Below are positions 54,419 to 62,732 of a stretch of 64,000 nt of DNA, piece by piece. Position 1 is the stretch's first letter. Each line of letters starts with the position of its first letter. The DNA lies in NCBI RefSeq assembly GCF_014127105.1, contig NZ_CP059902.1, forward strand, positions 1,211,001-1,275,000. The letters run 5' to 3'. The position numbers were made by a program, and so were the translations under genes. Origin of the DNA: Devosia sp. MC521 (GTDB taxonomy: Bacteria; Pseudomonadota; Alphaproteobacteria; Rhizobiales; Devosiaceae). The notes beneath the pieces are model-generated. The model searched no databases and had not been told where the DNA came from. It saw only the letters and a list, made by a program, of their open reading frames with translations.

Positions 54419-55522
54419 ATGGGACAGACAACCGCAGACAGACATGCGGGGGCGGATTTACTCCGCCTCGTCGCCTTCTGCGCGGTTGTTTGCATTCACG
54501 CCTATGGGGCTTTTCCCGAAGGCGATCCGATGCGCGATATACTGCGCGACCTGTCGCGCTTCGCCGTGCCAAGCGTTTTCATCCTTGCTGGATACTTCAG
54601 CGCCAAGATCGTCCCTGTTCGCAAGCTCTGGCAGCGCGTGGCATGGCCGCTCGTGTTCTGGCTCGCGTTCTATAACTTGCGCCCCAGTGCCTTTGTGGGC
54701 GACCCCGTCACGCTCGTGGAGCGAGTTCTGCTCGTCGCGTGGACCGGAGGGGCGGGATATCATCTGTGGTATTTGCCGGCCTTGCTCGTCGGCGGGGCGA
54801 TCGTATTCGCTGGTTTGTCGAGCATGGGCTTTGCCGCAACCGCGGTACTGACGACTGTTTTATACGCAACGGGCATGTCGCTAGGCGTATATAGCGCGCT
54901 GCTGACTGGCGAAGTTTTTCCGATCTATTGGATGCGCAGCGGACTGTTCTTCGCGCCGCTATTCTTCCTGATTGGTGTCAGCCTGAAGCGCGATCCAAGG
55001 TGGATGCAACTCTCGACATGCTGGTGGCTCCTCGTGTGTCTTCTGGGGCTCGTGCTGCACGTGGTTGAGAAGTACAGGCTTCGAGGGGCAAACTTCTCGG
55101 ACAACGAGTACTCAACTGGCACGCTGTTCTGGGCCGTGGGGGTAGGCGTTGTATTCCTACGTATCAGTAGGCCGACTTCGCCCATTCTGTCGGCACTCGC
55201 GCAAGCCAGTTTCGGAGCCTATCTGGTCCACGTCTTCATCCTAAGGCGGGTTGAGGAGTACTTCCCGCACTGGAATCCATACACGCAGATCATTGTGGTG
55301 ATCGCGGTGTCGTTAGGCCTTGCAATGGCTTATCGGTATGGCCTCGCTTGGGCACAATCACAGCGGCCAAGAAAACAAAAAAAGCCTCGGAAAATCCGAG
55401 GCTTAAATTCGTTTCTGGAATCAGAATTAGAACGAGGAGAGGATCGAGTCGATGAAGGTCGCATCCTGACCGAAAGATGGGGTGCGGCGGGTTTCGATGT
55501 CGACCGCGCGGCCATCCTGTAG
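54419..55522 (+). CDS. Acyltransferase-3 family membrane protein
   Basis: A 367-residue integral membrane acyltransferase (OafB/NodX-like) with about ten hydrophobic segments; the conserved early HAYG (catalytic His, motif LRLVAFCAVVCIHAYGAF) is near residue 30. Such enzymes acetylate or succinylate surface glycans. ATG 54419 follows GGGAGGG. The reading frame does not stop at the end of the membrane region but continues about 30 codons past the bamE terminator and 96 bases into the 3' end of convergent bamE, so its last 40 or so residues are probably unstructured. Confidence 0.82.
   Translation: MGQTTADRHAGADLLRLVAFCAVVCIHAYGAFPEGDPMRDILRDLSRFAVPSVFILAGYFSAKIVPVRKLWQRVAWPLVFWLAFYNLRPSAFVGDPVTLVERVLLVAWTGGAGYHLWYLPALLVGGAIVFAGLSSMGFAATAVLTTVLYATGMSLGVYSALLTGEVFPIYWMRSGLFFAPLFFLIGVSLKRDPRWMQLSTCWWLLVCLLGLVLHVVEKYRLRGANFSDNEYSTGTLFWAVGVGVVFLRISRPTSPILSALAQASFGAYLVHVFILRRVEEYFPHWNPYTQIIVVIAVSLGLAMAYRYGLAWAQSQRPRKQKKPRKIRGLNSFLESELERGEDRVDEGRILTERWGAAGFDVDRAAIL
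55373..55404 (-). terminator. bamE terminator inside the acyltransferase gene
   Basis: On the minus strand AAGCCTCGG-ATTTT-CCGAGGCTT followed by seven T. It lies in the coding region of the convergent acyltransferase. Confidence 0.85.
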
Positions 55523-55864
55523 CGAGTAGACAGCGCGCTCGCTGACTTTCTTGCTCTTGTCGAAATAGACCGCCAGAACCGTACGTTCCTTGATCTGCGT
55601 GAAGCCAAACGAGGTTTGGTTCACCTTGGTCTCGACATAGTACCAAGCGGTCTGGTCACCGAATGTGTTGGTCGACTGTGGCGACCCCAGAACCAACTGT
55701 ACCGTCTGCTGACTTTGACCCGGACGGATCTGCTGCAGCGCAGTGCTTGGGATGACGTACCCTTGGGTGCGCTGTGTCACCAGAGCAGTGCTGCTACTGC
55801 AACCAGCTAGCGCAACGGCCAGAATGGTCGCGACAACGGAGGCTTTTGCAAGACGCAGGCTCAT
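55427..55864 (-). CDS. bamE: Outer-membrane assembly lipoprotein BamE
   Basis: A 145-residue SmpA/OmlA lipoprotein of the BAM complex. Lipobox LAGC with Cys22; the beta-barrel-assembly domain shows IRPGQSQQTVQLVLGSPQ and WYYVETK. It has its own hairpin terminator about 30 bases after the stop. The 3' part overlaps the convergent acyltransferase frame by 96 bases. Divergent from the cytochrome c chaperone gene, the usual alphaproteobacterial order. Confidence 0.92.
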   Translation of the reverse strand: MSLRLAKASVVATILAVALAGCSSSTALVTQRTQGYVIPSTALQQIRPGQSQQTVQLVLGSPQSTNTFGDQTAWYYVETKVNQTSFGFTQIKERTVLAVYFDKSKKVSERAVYSLQDGRAVDIETRRTPSFGQDATFIDSILSSF

Positions 55865-56031
55865 AGTTTGACTTTCCCAATGGCTCTCGACTATAGGCGG
55901 TTGTAACGAGGCGCGTGCCTTTTGTGGCCGCCGGAATGTGTAGCTGTCAACTTAGCTTTCTGGCAAGCTGACAGTGGTCCGGCACCCCAATCTGCCTGTG
56001 TTTGACCCATACCGACGCCGAGCGCAATCCC

Positions 56032-56553
56032 ATGATTATGTCCTTGTTTCGCAAGAACTCCGCTACAGAGCCAGTTTATGCGATTTATAACGCCATTGTG
56101 GCGCAATCCCGGCAGCCTATTTTCTATGCCGAATGGGGTGTAGCTGACACAGTTACTGGCCGTTTCGACATGATCAGCCTTCACATGGCCCTGCTTTTTC
56201 GCCGTCTGCGCGCGGGCAGCGAATCTGACAAGGCGTTTAGCCAAGCCGTATTCGATCTCTTCTTCAAGGATATGGATCGCTCGCTGCGCGAAATGGGCGT
56301 GACGGATATCGGTATTCCGAAGAAAATTCAGAAGATGGGCAACATCTTCTTTGGGCTCTTGGCAGCCCTTAATACCGCCATCGATAGCGGCGATAAGGAA
56401 GCCTTGAAGGCCGTTCTTGCCCGCAACGTTTATGACCAGCCGACCGACGAACATGTCTCGGGTCTTGCGACTTATGTGTTGGCACAAGACCAAGCACTGG
56501 TGGCGCAGAGCACCTCAGACATAACCGACGGTAAGCTGACTTTTGGAGCCTAA
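56032..56553 (+). CDS. Ubiquinol-cytochrome c chaperone (CBP3-like)
   Basis: A 173-residue protein of the Ubiq_cyt_C_chap family, which in mitochondria (Cbp3) helps make cytochrome b of complex III. Hallmarks are YNAIVAQSRQPIFYAEWGVADTVTGRFDMISLH and the conserved RRL and DMDRSLREMGVTD segments. ATG 56032 and 56038 are close alternatives. It precedes the DUF177 gene by three bases. Confidence 0.9.
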   Translation: MIMSLFRKNSATEPVYAIYNAIVAQSRQPIFYAEWGVADTVTGRFDMISLHMALLFRRLRAGSESDKAFSQAVFDLFFKDMDRSLREMGVTDIGIPKKIQKMGNIFFGLLAALNTAIDSGDKEALKAVLARNVYDQPTDEHVSGLATYVLAQDQALVAQSTSDITDGKLTFGA

Positions 56554-56556
56554 ATT

Positions 56557-57102
56557 ATGACTATCCAAGACGAGCCAATTTTCGACGCCATTGTGCGTCT
56601 TGATAAGCTCCCAGCGTCTGGTCGTTCCGTTAACGTCAACGCCGACGAAGCGCAGCGCGCTGCAATTGCTGAGTCGCTAAAAATACTCGCCGTTGATCGT
56701 TTTGTTGCCGAGCTGACCGTTGTGCCATTGCGCGGCGGGTTACGCGCGCAGGGTTTTGTGGACGCAGTAGTCCAGCAAGCCTCGATCATCAGCCAGGATC
56801 CGGTTGAAGAAAAGCTGCGTGAGCCTATCGATCGTGTGTTTTTGCCTGCAGCTAAGGGTGAAAAACCTGCTGCGCCAGGCTCGGAAGTGTTCATCGACCT
56901 TGAAGATGACGAATTTCCAGATCACATCGATGGCTCTGAGGTCGATTTGAGCGCTTTGATGCTTGAAACTCTTGCACTTGCGCTCGATCCCTATCCGCGT
57001 CTCCCGGGTGAAACCGTCGAGAGCTTAAACTTGCAGAACGAAGGGGAAGAAAATCCCTTTGCTAAGCTCGCAGCCTTGAAGAAGGACGCAGACAAGTCCT
57101 AG
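56557..57102 (+). CDS. DUF177/YceD-family protein
   Basis: A 181-residue protein of the YceD family, linked to 23S rRNA accumulation and usually next to rpmF. The FDAIVRLDKLPASGRSV start and acidic central stretch DLEDDEFPDHIDGSEVDL fit. Here rpmF is not next; the fatty-acid genes begin after a 74-base gap with their own promoter-like sequence. Confidence 0.88.
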   Translation: MTIQDEPIFDAIVRLDKLPASGRSVNVNADEAQRAAIAESLKILAVDRFVAELTVVPLRGGLRAQGFVDAVVQQASIISQDPVEEKLREPIDRVFLPAAKGEKPAAPGSEVFIDLEDDEFPDHIDGSEVDLSALMLETLALALDPYPRLPGETVESLNLQNEGEENPFAKLAALKKDADKS

Positions 57103-57112
57103 GTTGAAGGGC

Positions 57113-57140
57113 TTGCGTCGACCCCATCTTGGGATATGTT
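57113..57140 (+). promoter_or_regulatory. Candidate plsX promoter
   Basis: TTGCGT (57113-57118), 16-base spacer and TATGTT (57135-57140), about 37 bases before plsX. By eye only. Confidence 0.4.
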
Positions 57141-57176
57141 TGCTCGCCCCACCGGCGGGCCAGATAACAGGCTGAA

Positions 57177-58238
57177 ATGAACGATACTATAACTATTTCC
57201 GTGGACGCTATGGGCGGCGATAACGCGCCCCGCGCGGTCCTCCACGGTGCCTATCTGGCGCTGAAAGAGCGCAAGAACACGCGTTTTATTTTCCACGGCA
57301 TTGAGGAGCAGGTTGCTCCGCTCCTTGAAGAATTTCCTGCGCTTAAAGCCGCCTCGACGCTCATTCCGTGCGAAACCGTGATCGCGATGGACGAAAAGCC
57401 AAGCCAGGCTCTGCGCAAGGGGCGCGGTACGTCGTCCATGTGGAAGGCAATTCAGTCTGTTAAGGACGGCGAAGCCGATGTTGCCATTTCAGGTGGTAAC
57501 ACCGGTGCTCTTATGGCCATGTCGACCTTCTGCTTGCGGCCGATGGAAGGGATTTCCCGTCCTGGTATTGCAGCTATTTGGCCGACTGTGCGCTCGGACA
57601 TCATCGTTCTCGACATGGGCGCGACCATCGGCGCTGACGCTCAGCAGCTGGTGGACTACGCCATTCTGGGTTCGGCACTAGCGCGTGCACTGTTTGATTC
57701 CGAAAATCCGACAGTGGGCCTGCTCAACGTTGGCACTGAAGAGGTGAAGGGCCTGGATTCTATCAAGGATGCTGGCAAAATCCTCGCTCAGGCGAGCGGC
57801 AATGGCTTCACCTATCATGGCTTCGTTGAAGGCGATGATATCGGCAAGGGCACCGTCGACGTTGTCGTCACCGAAGGCTTTGTTGGCAATATTGCGCTTA
57901 AAACTGCTGAAGGTACTGCCCGTCAGGTCGCTGCCTATCTCAAGCAGTCTCTGACCGCCAATTTGATGAGCAAGATTGGGGCGCTATTCGCGTCCTCTGC
58001 CTTGCGCGCTCTCAAGCGCAAAATGGATCCACGTACCGTCAATGGCGGTGTGTTCCTCGGCCTTAACGGCGTGGTCATCAAATCGCACGGCGGCACTGAC
58101 GAAGTCGGCTACAAGAGTGCTCTCGGCCTTGCCTATGACATGGCGCGCAATCGCCTGATGGACAAGGTTGGCGATACCTTGCAGCGCTTCCCCATTAACA
58201 AGACAGAGACCTCTCTGCCTACAGAAACCGAGGCATAA
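57177..58238 (+). CDS. plsX: Phosphate acyltransferase PlsX
   Basis: A 353-residue enzyme that makes acyl-phosphate from acyl-ACP for phospholipid synthesis. [14 protein letters not shown] (8-21), [20 protein letters not shown] and [10 protein letters not shown] are typical. Followed by fabH after five bases; these two are a standard pair feeding fatty-acid and phospholipid synthesis. Confidence 0.97.
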   Translation: MNDTITISVDAMGGDNAPRAVLHGAYLALKERKNTRFIFHGIEEQVAPLLEEFPALKAASTLIPCETVIAMDEKPSQALRKGRGTSSMWKAIQSVKDGEADVAISGGNTGALMAMSTFCLRPMEGISRPGIAAIWPTVRSDIIVLDMGATIGADAQQLVDYAILGSALARALFDSENPTVGLLNVGTEEVKGLDSIKDAGKILAQASGNGFTYHGFVEGDDIGKGTVDVVVTEGFVGNIALKTAEGTARQVAAYLKQSLTANLMSKIGALFASSALRALKRKMDPRTVNGGVFLGLNGVVIKSHGGTDEVGYKSALGLAYDMARNRLMDKVGDTLQRFPINKTETSLPTETEA

Positions 58239-58243
58239 TCGGC

Positions 58244-59221
58244 GTGACCAGAGTACGATCCATCATCCGCGGTGTGGGCAGCTATCTGCCTGCAAACGCT
58301 GTCACGAACGAAGATCTCGCTAAGCGTGTGGACACTTCGGACGAGTGGATTCAGCAGCGCGTTGGTATCAAGAAGCGCCACATTGCAGCGGAAGGTGAGT
58401 TTACATCTGACCTCGCCACCGCGGCAGCACGTGCGGCGCTCGACAATGCAGGGCTCACGCCTGACGATATCGACCTGATCATCGTCGCGACCACCACGCC
58501 TGACTATACGTTTCCATCGGCGGCCTCGCTGGTGCAGATGAAGTTGGGCATGAGCCACGGCTTTTCATTCGATATCCAGGCCGTGTGTTCCGGCTTTGTC
58601 TATGCGGTGACAACCGCTGACACCTATATCAAGTCGGGCATGGCCAAGCGTGTTCTGGTTATAGGCGCGGAAACCTTCTCCCGCCTCCTCGACTGGAATG
58701 ATCGCACCACCTGCGTCCTCTTCGGGGATGGGGCAGGGGCTATCGTACTGGAGCGCGTCGAATTGGCTGAGGGCGAGCCAGAGCGTGGTATCCTAGCGTC
58801 TGCTCTGCGTTCGGATGGCAAGCACTGGGACAAGCTTTACGTCGACGGTGGGCCATCGACGACAGGCACCACTGGCCACGTGCGCATGCAGGGTCCGGAA
58901 GTGTTCCGCCATGCCGTGGGCAAGATCACCGACGTTGTGTACGCAACATTGGAACAGGCCGGCTACACGACTGATGACCTTGATTGGTTTGTGCCGCACC
59001 AGGCCAACAAGCGGATTATCGACGGCGCTGGGGCCAAGCTTGGTCTGGCGCCAGAGAAGGTCGTGACCACTGTTGATCAACACGCCAATACTTCTGCTGC
59101 GTCTGTGCCGCTCGCATTGAGTGTCGCTGTCGCAGACGGCCGTATTAAGCCGGGTGATCTGGTGATGCTCGAAGCAATGGGTGGCGGATTTACTTGGGGC
59201 GCTTCGCTCATTCGCTGGTAA
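58244..59221 (+). CDS. fabH: 3-oxoacyl-ACP synthase III
   Basis: A 325-residue enzyme starting fatty-acid synthesis from acetyl-CoA and malonyl-ACP. Catalytic triad: Cys115 in AVCSGF, His252 in VPHQANKR, Asn282 in HANTSAAS. The start is a GTG at 58244 giving [15 protein letters not shown]. Cotranscribed with plsX. Confidence 0.97.
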   Translation: MTRVRSIIRGVGSYLPANAVTNEDLAKRVDTSDEWIQQRVGIKKRHIAAEGEFTSDLATAAARAALDNAGLTPDDIDLIIVATTTPDYTFPSAASLVQMKLGMSHGFSFDIQAVCSGFVYAVTTADTYIKSGMAKRVLVIGAETFSRLLDWNDRTTCVLFGDGAGAIVLERVELAEGEPERGILASALRSDGKHWDKLYVDGGPSTTGTTGHVRMQGPEVFRHAVGKITDVVYATLEQAGYTTDDLDWFVPHQANKRIIDGAGAKLGLAPEKVVTTVDQHANTSAASVPLALSVAVADGRIKPGDLVMLEAMGGGFTWGASLIRW

Positions 59222-59235
59222 ATATCTGACATGCA

Positions 59236-59264
59236 TTGACGTTAAGCTGTTCAAGGCATTACTG
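59236..59264 (+). promoter_or_regulatory. Candidate ihfA promoter
   Basis: TTGACG (59236-59241), 17-base spacer, TTACTG (59259-59264). It would give a leader of about 135 bases for ihfA, separating it from fabH. Confidence 0.45.
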
Positions 59265-59406
59265 TCTCCCTCGGGGAGAAGGATCCAATGCCTGGAGCGT
59301 GCTTATGCCGCGAAATGGGCAGTATTCGTTGTGCCAAAGGGCGCAGCAGTCTCGTCGCTTTCGATACTGGGTACGGACATTCAGTCCGTTGGATTTTGGG
59401 GGTGCT

Positions 59407-59718
59407 ATGTCGCAGAAGACTATTACGCGCGCCGATTTGGCCGAAGCAGTTTATGGTTCTGTGGGTCTATCTCGGACGGAATCTGCTGAGCTTGTCGAAC
59501 GAGTGCTTGAGCTGGTCTCAGACGCTTTGGTTGTCGGTTCTCACGTCAAATTATCGTCCTTTGGGTCGTTCCACGTGCGTTCGAAGAACGAGCGTATCGG
59601 ACGTAATCCTAAGACGGGCGAGGAGGTTCCGATTTTGCCTCGGCAGGTTCTTGTGTTCAAACCGAGCAACGTGTTGAAGTCCAAGATCAACAAGTCTATG
59701 GTTTCCTCTGCAGAGTAA
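59407..59718 (+). CDS. ihfA: Integration host factor alpha subunit
   Basis: A 103-residue DNA-bending protein. [30 protein letters not shown] at the start and the beta-arm [13 protein letters not shown] with the intercalating proline are diagnostic for IHF/HU; the context (before a MerR gene and after fabH) fits alpha. ATG 59407 with GGGGGTG upstream is chosen over longer in-frame readings from 59236. Confidence 0.95.
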   Translation: MSQKTITRADLAEAVYGSVGLSRTESAELVERVLELVSDALVVGSHVKLSSFGSFHVRSKNERIGRNPKTGEEVPILPRQVLVFKPSNVLKSKINKSMVSSAE

Positions 59719-59745
59719 GGCTTTCTTACGAGGGGACCGGCTGTT

Positions 59746-60201
59746 TTGGATAAGTCGCCCGACGCGTTCCGCACGATTTCGGAGGCAGCTGAAGAGCTGG
59801 ATCTACCGCAGCACGTACTGCGGTTCTGGGAAACTCGGTTTGCTACCATCAAGCCTCTAAAGCGAGGTGGTGGCAGGCGATACTACCGGCCGGAAGATGT
59901 GATGCTTTTACGCGGCATCCGCCATTTGCTCTACGATCAAGGGTTTACCATCAAAGGCGTCCAGAAGATCCTCAAGGATCAAGGGCCGCGCTATGTCATC
60001 GCCGTAGGCGAGGGGAAAGGGCTTGATGAGATACTGCCACTGATTGAAGAGGCGGAAGCTGCGGGAGATGCAGCTGAGCTTGAAGAAGCCGTGCTGTCGG
60101 CTAGCCCTGAGCTCGATGAAGATTCGCGCAATAAGCTTTCAGAGGTTCTGCGCGAACTGCTCGAGTGCAAGCGTATCCTAGAGCGGGCTCGCGAACACTA
60201 A
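59746..60201 (+). CDS. MerR-family regulator
   Basis: A 151-residue protein with a MerR-like winged helix (about 9-77: [24 protein letters not shown] and [33 protein letters not shown]) and an acidic helical C-terminal part with no metal-binding cysteines. It follows ihfA by 27 bases as in most alphaproteobacteria, where its role is not clear. The start is TTG 59746; no ATG fits. Confidence 0.88.
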   Translation: MDKSPDAFRTISEAAEELDLPQHVLRFWETRFATIKPLKRGGGRRYYRPEDVMLLRGIRHLLYDQGFTIKGVQKILKDQGPRYVIAVGEGKGLDEILPLIEEAEAAGDAAELEEAVLSASPELDEDSRNKLSEVLRELLECKRILERAREH

Positions 60202-60222
60202 ATCAGTCACGCAATGAATACG

Positions 60223-60253
60223 GAAGAGCCGCGCTTAGCGCGGCTCTTCGTCG
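60223..60253 (+). terminator. Hairpin after the MerR gene
   Basis: GAAGAGCCGCGC-TTA-GCGCGGCTCTTC, a perfect 12-bp stem followed by GTCGTTTTG. The loop is the stop codon (TAA on the minus strand) of the convergent small gene. Confidence 0.7.
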
Positions 60254-60483
60254 TTTTGAGTGGTCTCTGTCGGTGCCGCCTCTGGGGGCGAAGCGTCGTT
60301 CTTTGGGAATTTGACGAAGAAATTCCATACGAAGTAAACCAGAACTACGCAGACGATAGAGGCCCAGAACATGTCGCCTGTATAGAGCAGTTCCCAGCCT
60401 AGCCAAATCGCAAGGAACACGGAGATACCGCCGCGTATCCACATCGGTCTAAAAAAGCTGACGTCGTTTTCTTTCAGCGCCAT
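60235..60483 (-). CDS. Small membrane protein of unknown function
   Basis: An 82-residue protein with two hydrophobic segments (about 12-32 and 38-58) and an acidic, Pro/Thr-rich tail. I do not recognise a family. ATG 60483 follows the ribN terminator region, so it is separately transcribed. Its last codons form the right arm of the terminator hairpin of the MerR gene and its stop is the loop. Confidence 0.6.
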   Translation of the reverse strand: MALKENDVSFFRPMWIRGGISVFLAIWLGWELLYTGDMFWASIVCVVLVYFVWNFFVKFPKNDASPPEAAPTETTQNDEEPR

Positions 60484-60495
60484 CTGGCCCCCTCA

Positions 60496-60530
60496 CAAAA
60501 ACATTGAGGGCCTTAGTACAAGGCCCTCAA
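60496..60530 (-). terminator. ribN terminator
   Basis: TTGAGGGCCTT-GTACT-AAGGCCCTCAA, perfect 11-bp stem, followed on the minus strand by TGTTTTTG. Confidence 0.88.
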
Positions 60531-60559
60531 CCAATGCTCCAGCATTTATTACGCAAGTG

Positions 60560-61522
60560 TTACGCTGTTTGTAGTCTGTTTGGGGTGCTGTCGCGTTCGA
60601 CCCAATAGATAAACACCGATGCGCCAACAATCAAAAGGGCGCCAATCCAGAAGTAGCCAGACGGCACTTGTCCTAGAGCGATCCAGCCGATCAATCCGCC
60701 AAGCGGCACCTTGAGGTCTCCAAAAGGCTGCAGATAGGTAGCGTCTGCATTGCGATAGGCAAAGGCTAGCAGATAGTTCGCTGCAGCGGTGAGTGCGCCG
60801 AGCAGCAAAAGCAGGACCAGGCCAAAACCTTCAGGCAATGCAAACGGGAAGCCAGTGGCCAGTCCCGCAGGGAGCACTGTCGGGGCAAGCCAGCCGAGAG
60901 CATTGACGATCAGTAAGATTGCCAGATGGTTGGGCGTCACCAGCAGCAGAAGCGAAATGGTAAGCGTTTCGGGGCTCTCCTCGCGGGCGAGGTGTTTAGT
61001 GATAATATCTGTACCGGCCCACAGGGCTGCAGCGAAAATGGGTATCAGTGTTTGTGCGGAGAAGCCTTCGCTGCCAACGCCCGAGACGATGACTGCGCCG
61101 ATAAAGCCCACGATTGCCGCGCCAAGGCGGGCAGCAGAGACGCGTTCCCCGAGAAAGAAGTACGAGCCCATAATGATAAAGAGGGGGCCGGTTGCAAGTA
61201 ACGTCACCATTTGCCAGATCGGTACGCCGGAGGCGAAGCCGTAAACGAACACGTGCACGCCCAGTGCCGACACAAACGCGCGAAGCTCGTGTAACATTGG
61301 GTGTCGTGTTCTGAGGTTTTGCAGGCCAATGCGCATGATCAGCGGTAGGGCGAGCAGGGAGGCAATGACATATTGCCAGAATGCCATGCCTGTGGAGCTC
61401 ATGTTAAACTGCCAAGGCAGCACAGACTGAAGCGTGTTTGATCCTGCGAAAGCAAGCGAGGCAGCGAGCATAAACATCGCGCCGACGGCAGCATTTCGGG
61501 TCGGGGAGGAAATCTGGTTCAT
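60560..61522 (-). CDS. ribN: Riboflavin transporter RibN (EamA/DMT)
   Basis: A 320-residue DMT transporter with ten membrane helices in two EamA repeats (about 12-145 and 165-300). It is controlled by an FMN riboswitch in its leader, as shown for RibN (ImpX) of rhizobia and relatives, so riboflavin uptake is the best assignment. ATG 61522 follows AAGGA; a reading from 61603 would include the leader hairpin. Own terminator at 60496. Confidence 0.88.
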   Translation of the reverse strand: MNQISSPTRNAAVGAMFMLAASLAFAGSNTLQSVLPWQFNMSSTGMAFWQYVIASLLALPLIMRIGLQNLRTRHPMLHELRAFVSALGVHVFVYGFASGVPIWQMVTLLATGPLFIIMGSYFFLGERVSAARLGAAIVGFIGAVIVSGVGSEGFSAQTLIPIFAAALWAGTDIITKHLAREESPETLTISLLLLVTPNHLAILLIVNALGWLAPTVLPAGLATGFPFALPEGFGLVLLLLLGALTAAANYLLAFAYRNADATYLQPFGDLKVPLGGLIGWIALGQVPSGYFWIGALLIVGASVFIYWVERDSTPNRLQTA

Positions 61523-61535
61523 TGTCGTCCTTTCC

Positions 61536-61558
61536 GTAACCAGTTTCCTCAGGGTTAC
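61536..61558 (-). promoter_or_regulatory. Leader hairpin before ribN, candidate expression platform
   Basis: GTAACC / GGTTAC with an 11-base loop, ending a few bases before the AAGGA ribosome site. It may transmit the FMN aptamer state to translation. Confidence 0.5.
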
Positions 61559-61620
61559 GGGCGGCGACAGCAGGTATGCGCGCGCAAAGGCATGCATACC
61601 CAATCTGGGTACCTAATCCC

Positions 61621-61754
61621 GTTCTCTATCATCCGGACTATGACCGTCGGCTCCGGAATCACACCGGATCTGCTGACCTTCCCGAAGGAAGCGCTCGCGG
61701 GCTCGGCCTTGTGAGCCTTACCGCCGGTGGGGACTTGCACCCCGCCCTGAGAAC
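61621..61754 (-). promoter_or_regulatory. FMN riboswitch (RFN element)
   Basis: On the minus strand the standard blocks appear in order: GAGAAC-side P1 with GTTCTC, AGGGCGGGGTGCAAGTCCCCACCGGCGGTAA, GAGCCCGCGAGCG, CAGATCCGGTGTGATTCCGGAGCCGACGGT and CATAGTCCGGATGATAGAG. It is the FMN aptamer, in the leader of ribN, about 100 bases from the start codon. It should switch uptake off when FMN is high. Confidence 0.97.
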
Positions 61755-61949
61755 TATGCGGTTAATCCCGCATGCCTCAGACCTAGGGGAGGGCGCCAGA
61801 GAATGCAAGAGAGCACAAGAGTGTAACTGGCGCAGGAAGGCGACGGGGCCGCTTAAGTTTCTAGAAAGCGTACTCAATCCGGATACCTCAGCACCCGGAT
61901 CGAGCCTAGCTTGCTAGCTCAGGATAGGGCCCTAAGAAGAGAACGACGA
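61755..61949. other. Spacer between ribN leader and glycine-zipper gene
   Basis: About 195 bases. Minus-strand TTGCAT (61808-61803) and TAGGTC (61785-61780) with a 17-base spacer could be the ribN promoter; an ATGCGG/CCGCAT hairpin (61756-61773) follows. Several CTAG-containing repeats lie near 61908-61920. No gene. Confidence 0.4.
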
Positions 61950-62153
61950 TTAGCGGTTGGCGACCAGAGCGCCGACAGCCGCACCGCCAGCGCCACCAAC
62001 GACAGCGCCGGTATAGCCGCCAAGGGCGCCGCCAACTAACGCGCCGCCAGCGCCGCCTACAGCTGCGCCGGTCACAGTGCGCTCTGTGGTTGTGCATGCG
62101 GTCATTGTCAGAGCAGCGAAAGCGACAAGTGCGATTGGTGCGAACTTCTTCAT
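61950..62153 (-). CDS. Glycine-zipper lipoprotein
   Basis: A 67-residue lipoprotein: signal peptide with lipobox MTAC (Cys20), then about 45 residues of Gly/Ala/Val repeats (GGAGGALVGGALGGYTGAVVGGAGG), the glycine-zipper pattern of SlyB/YmgG-like small envelope proteins. GGAGG lies seven bases before ATG 62153. The role is presumably envelope stability or stress; not known. Confidence 0.85.
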   Translation of the reverse strand: MKKFAPIALVAFAALTMTACTTTERTVTGAAVGGAGGALVGGALGGYTGAVVGGAGGAAVGALVANR

Positions 62154-62348
62154 TATAGTCCTCCGGATAGGTATGGGAGTTTGAGCATAGTCGCTCTCGC
62201 AGGCGAGCAAAACACTTATCCCGCACCCGCAATGTGGCTGTTGAACCGCCGACTTTGCGGGGCGGTGAGCTATTGCCGTCATTGGTGCCCGAGATGTGTA
62301 AAACCTCCCGATACTCGGCAAATGGTCGATGCGCCGACTTTTTAGGGG

Positions 62349-62377
62349 TTGCGCCAAAACCCCTGTTTCCTTATGAG
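62349..62377 (+). promoter_or_regulatory. Candidate tRNA-Pro promoter
   Basis: TTGCGC (62349-62354), 17-base spacer, TATGAG (62372-62377); start would fall a few bases before the tRNA. Confidence 0.45.
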
Positions 62378-62387
62378 ATTTTCTAGT

Positions 62388-62464
62388 CGGGGCGTAGCGC
62401 AGCCTGGTAGCGCATTTGTCTGGGGGACAAAGGGTCGTGGGTTCGAATCCCGCCGCTCCGACCA
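62388..62464 (+). tRNA. tRNA-Pro (anticodon GGG)
   Basis: A 77-base tRNA with encoded CCA. Acceptor stem CGGGGCG / CGCTCCG (one G-U), D stem GCGC/GCGC, anticodon stem TTTGT/ACAAA with loop CTGGGGG and anticodon GGG, T arm GTGGG-TTCGAAT-CCCGC. Followed by a terminator. No integrase or disrupted copy next to it, so it is not used as an integration site here. Confidence 0.97.
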
Positions 62465-62487
62465 TTTTAATGATGACAGTTCGCACG

Positions 62488-62516
62488 CCGCTTAGCCTCG
62501 CTGAGCGGTTTTTTTG
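62488..62516 (+). terminator. Terminator after tRNA-Pro
   Basis: CCGCTTAGC-CTC-GCTGAGCGG (one wobble) followed by eight T. Confidence 0.9.
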
Positions 62517-62732
62517 TCTGCTAAACCTTCGAGGCTTGGCCGCTTCTTGCCTGCGGCGAGTGTTAGGCGCGGCTGGGCGAGTATCAGCGGCCAAGAGGCC
62601 GCTCGGTCGTCTCCTGAGCTGCCTCAATATCCTTGCATTTATGGGAGTCGGCTGTCCCCAAGGCCGGGGAAGACTAGCGCCAGGGCGTGTGCTGGTTCTA
62701 CCTTGGGAAAGCTAATCGCAGCACGACGGGAC

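Noticed and set aside
61576..61917. A 113-codon plus-strand frame
   Set aside because: It covers the FMN riboswitch, which is a structured RNA on the other strand.
62388..62464. tRNA-Pro as an integration site (genomic island)
   Set aside because: No integrase, no partial 3' tRNA copy and no change of gene content next to it.
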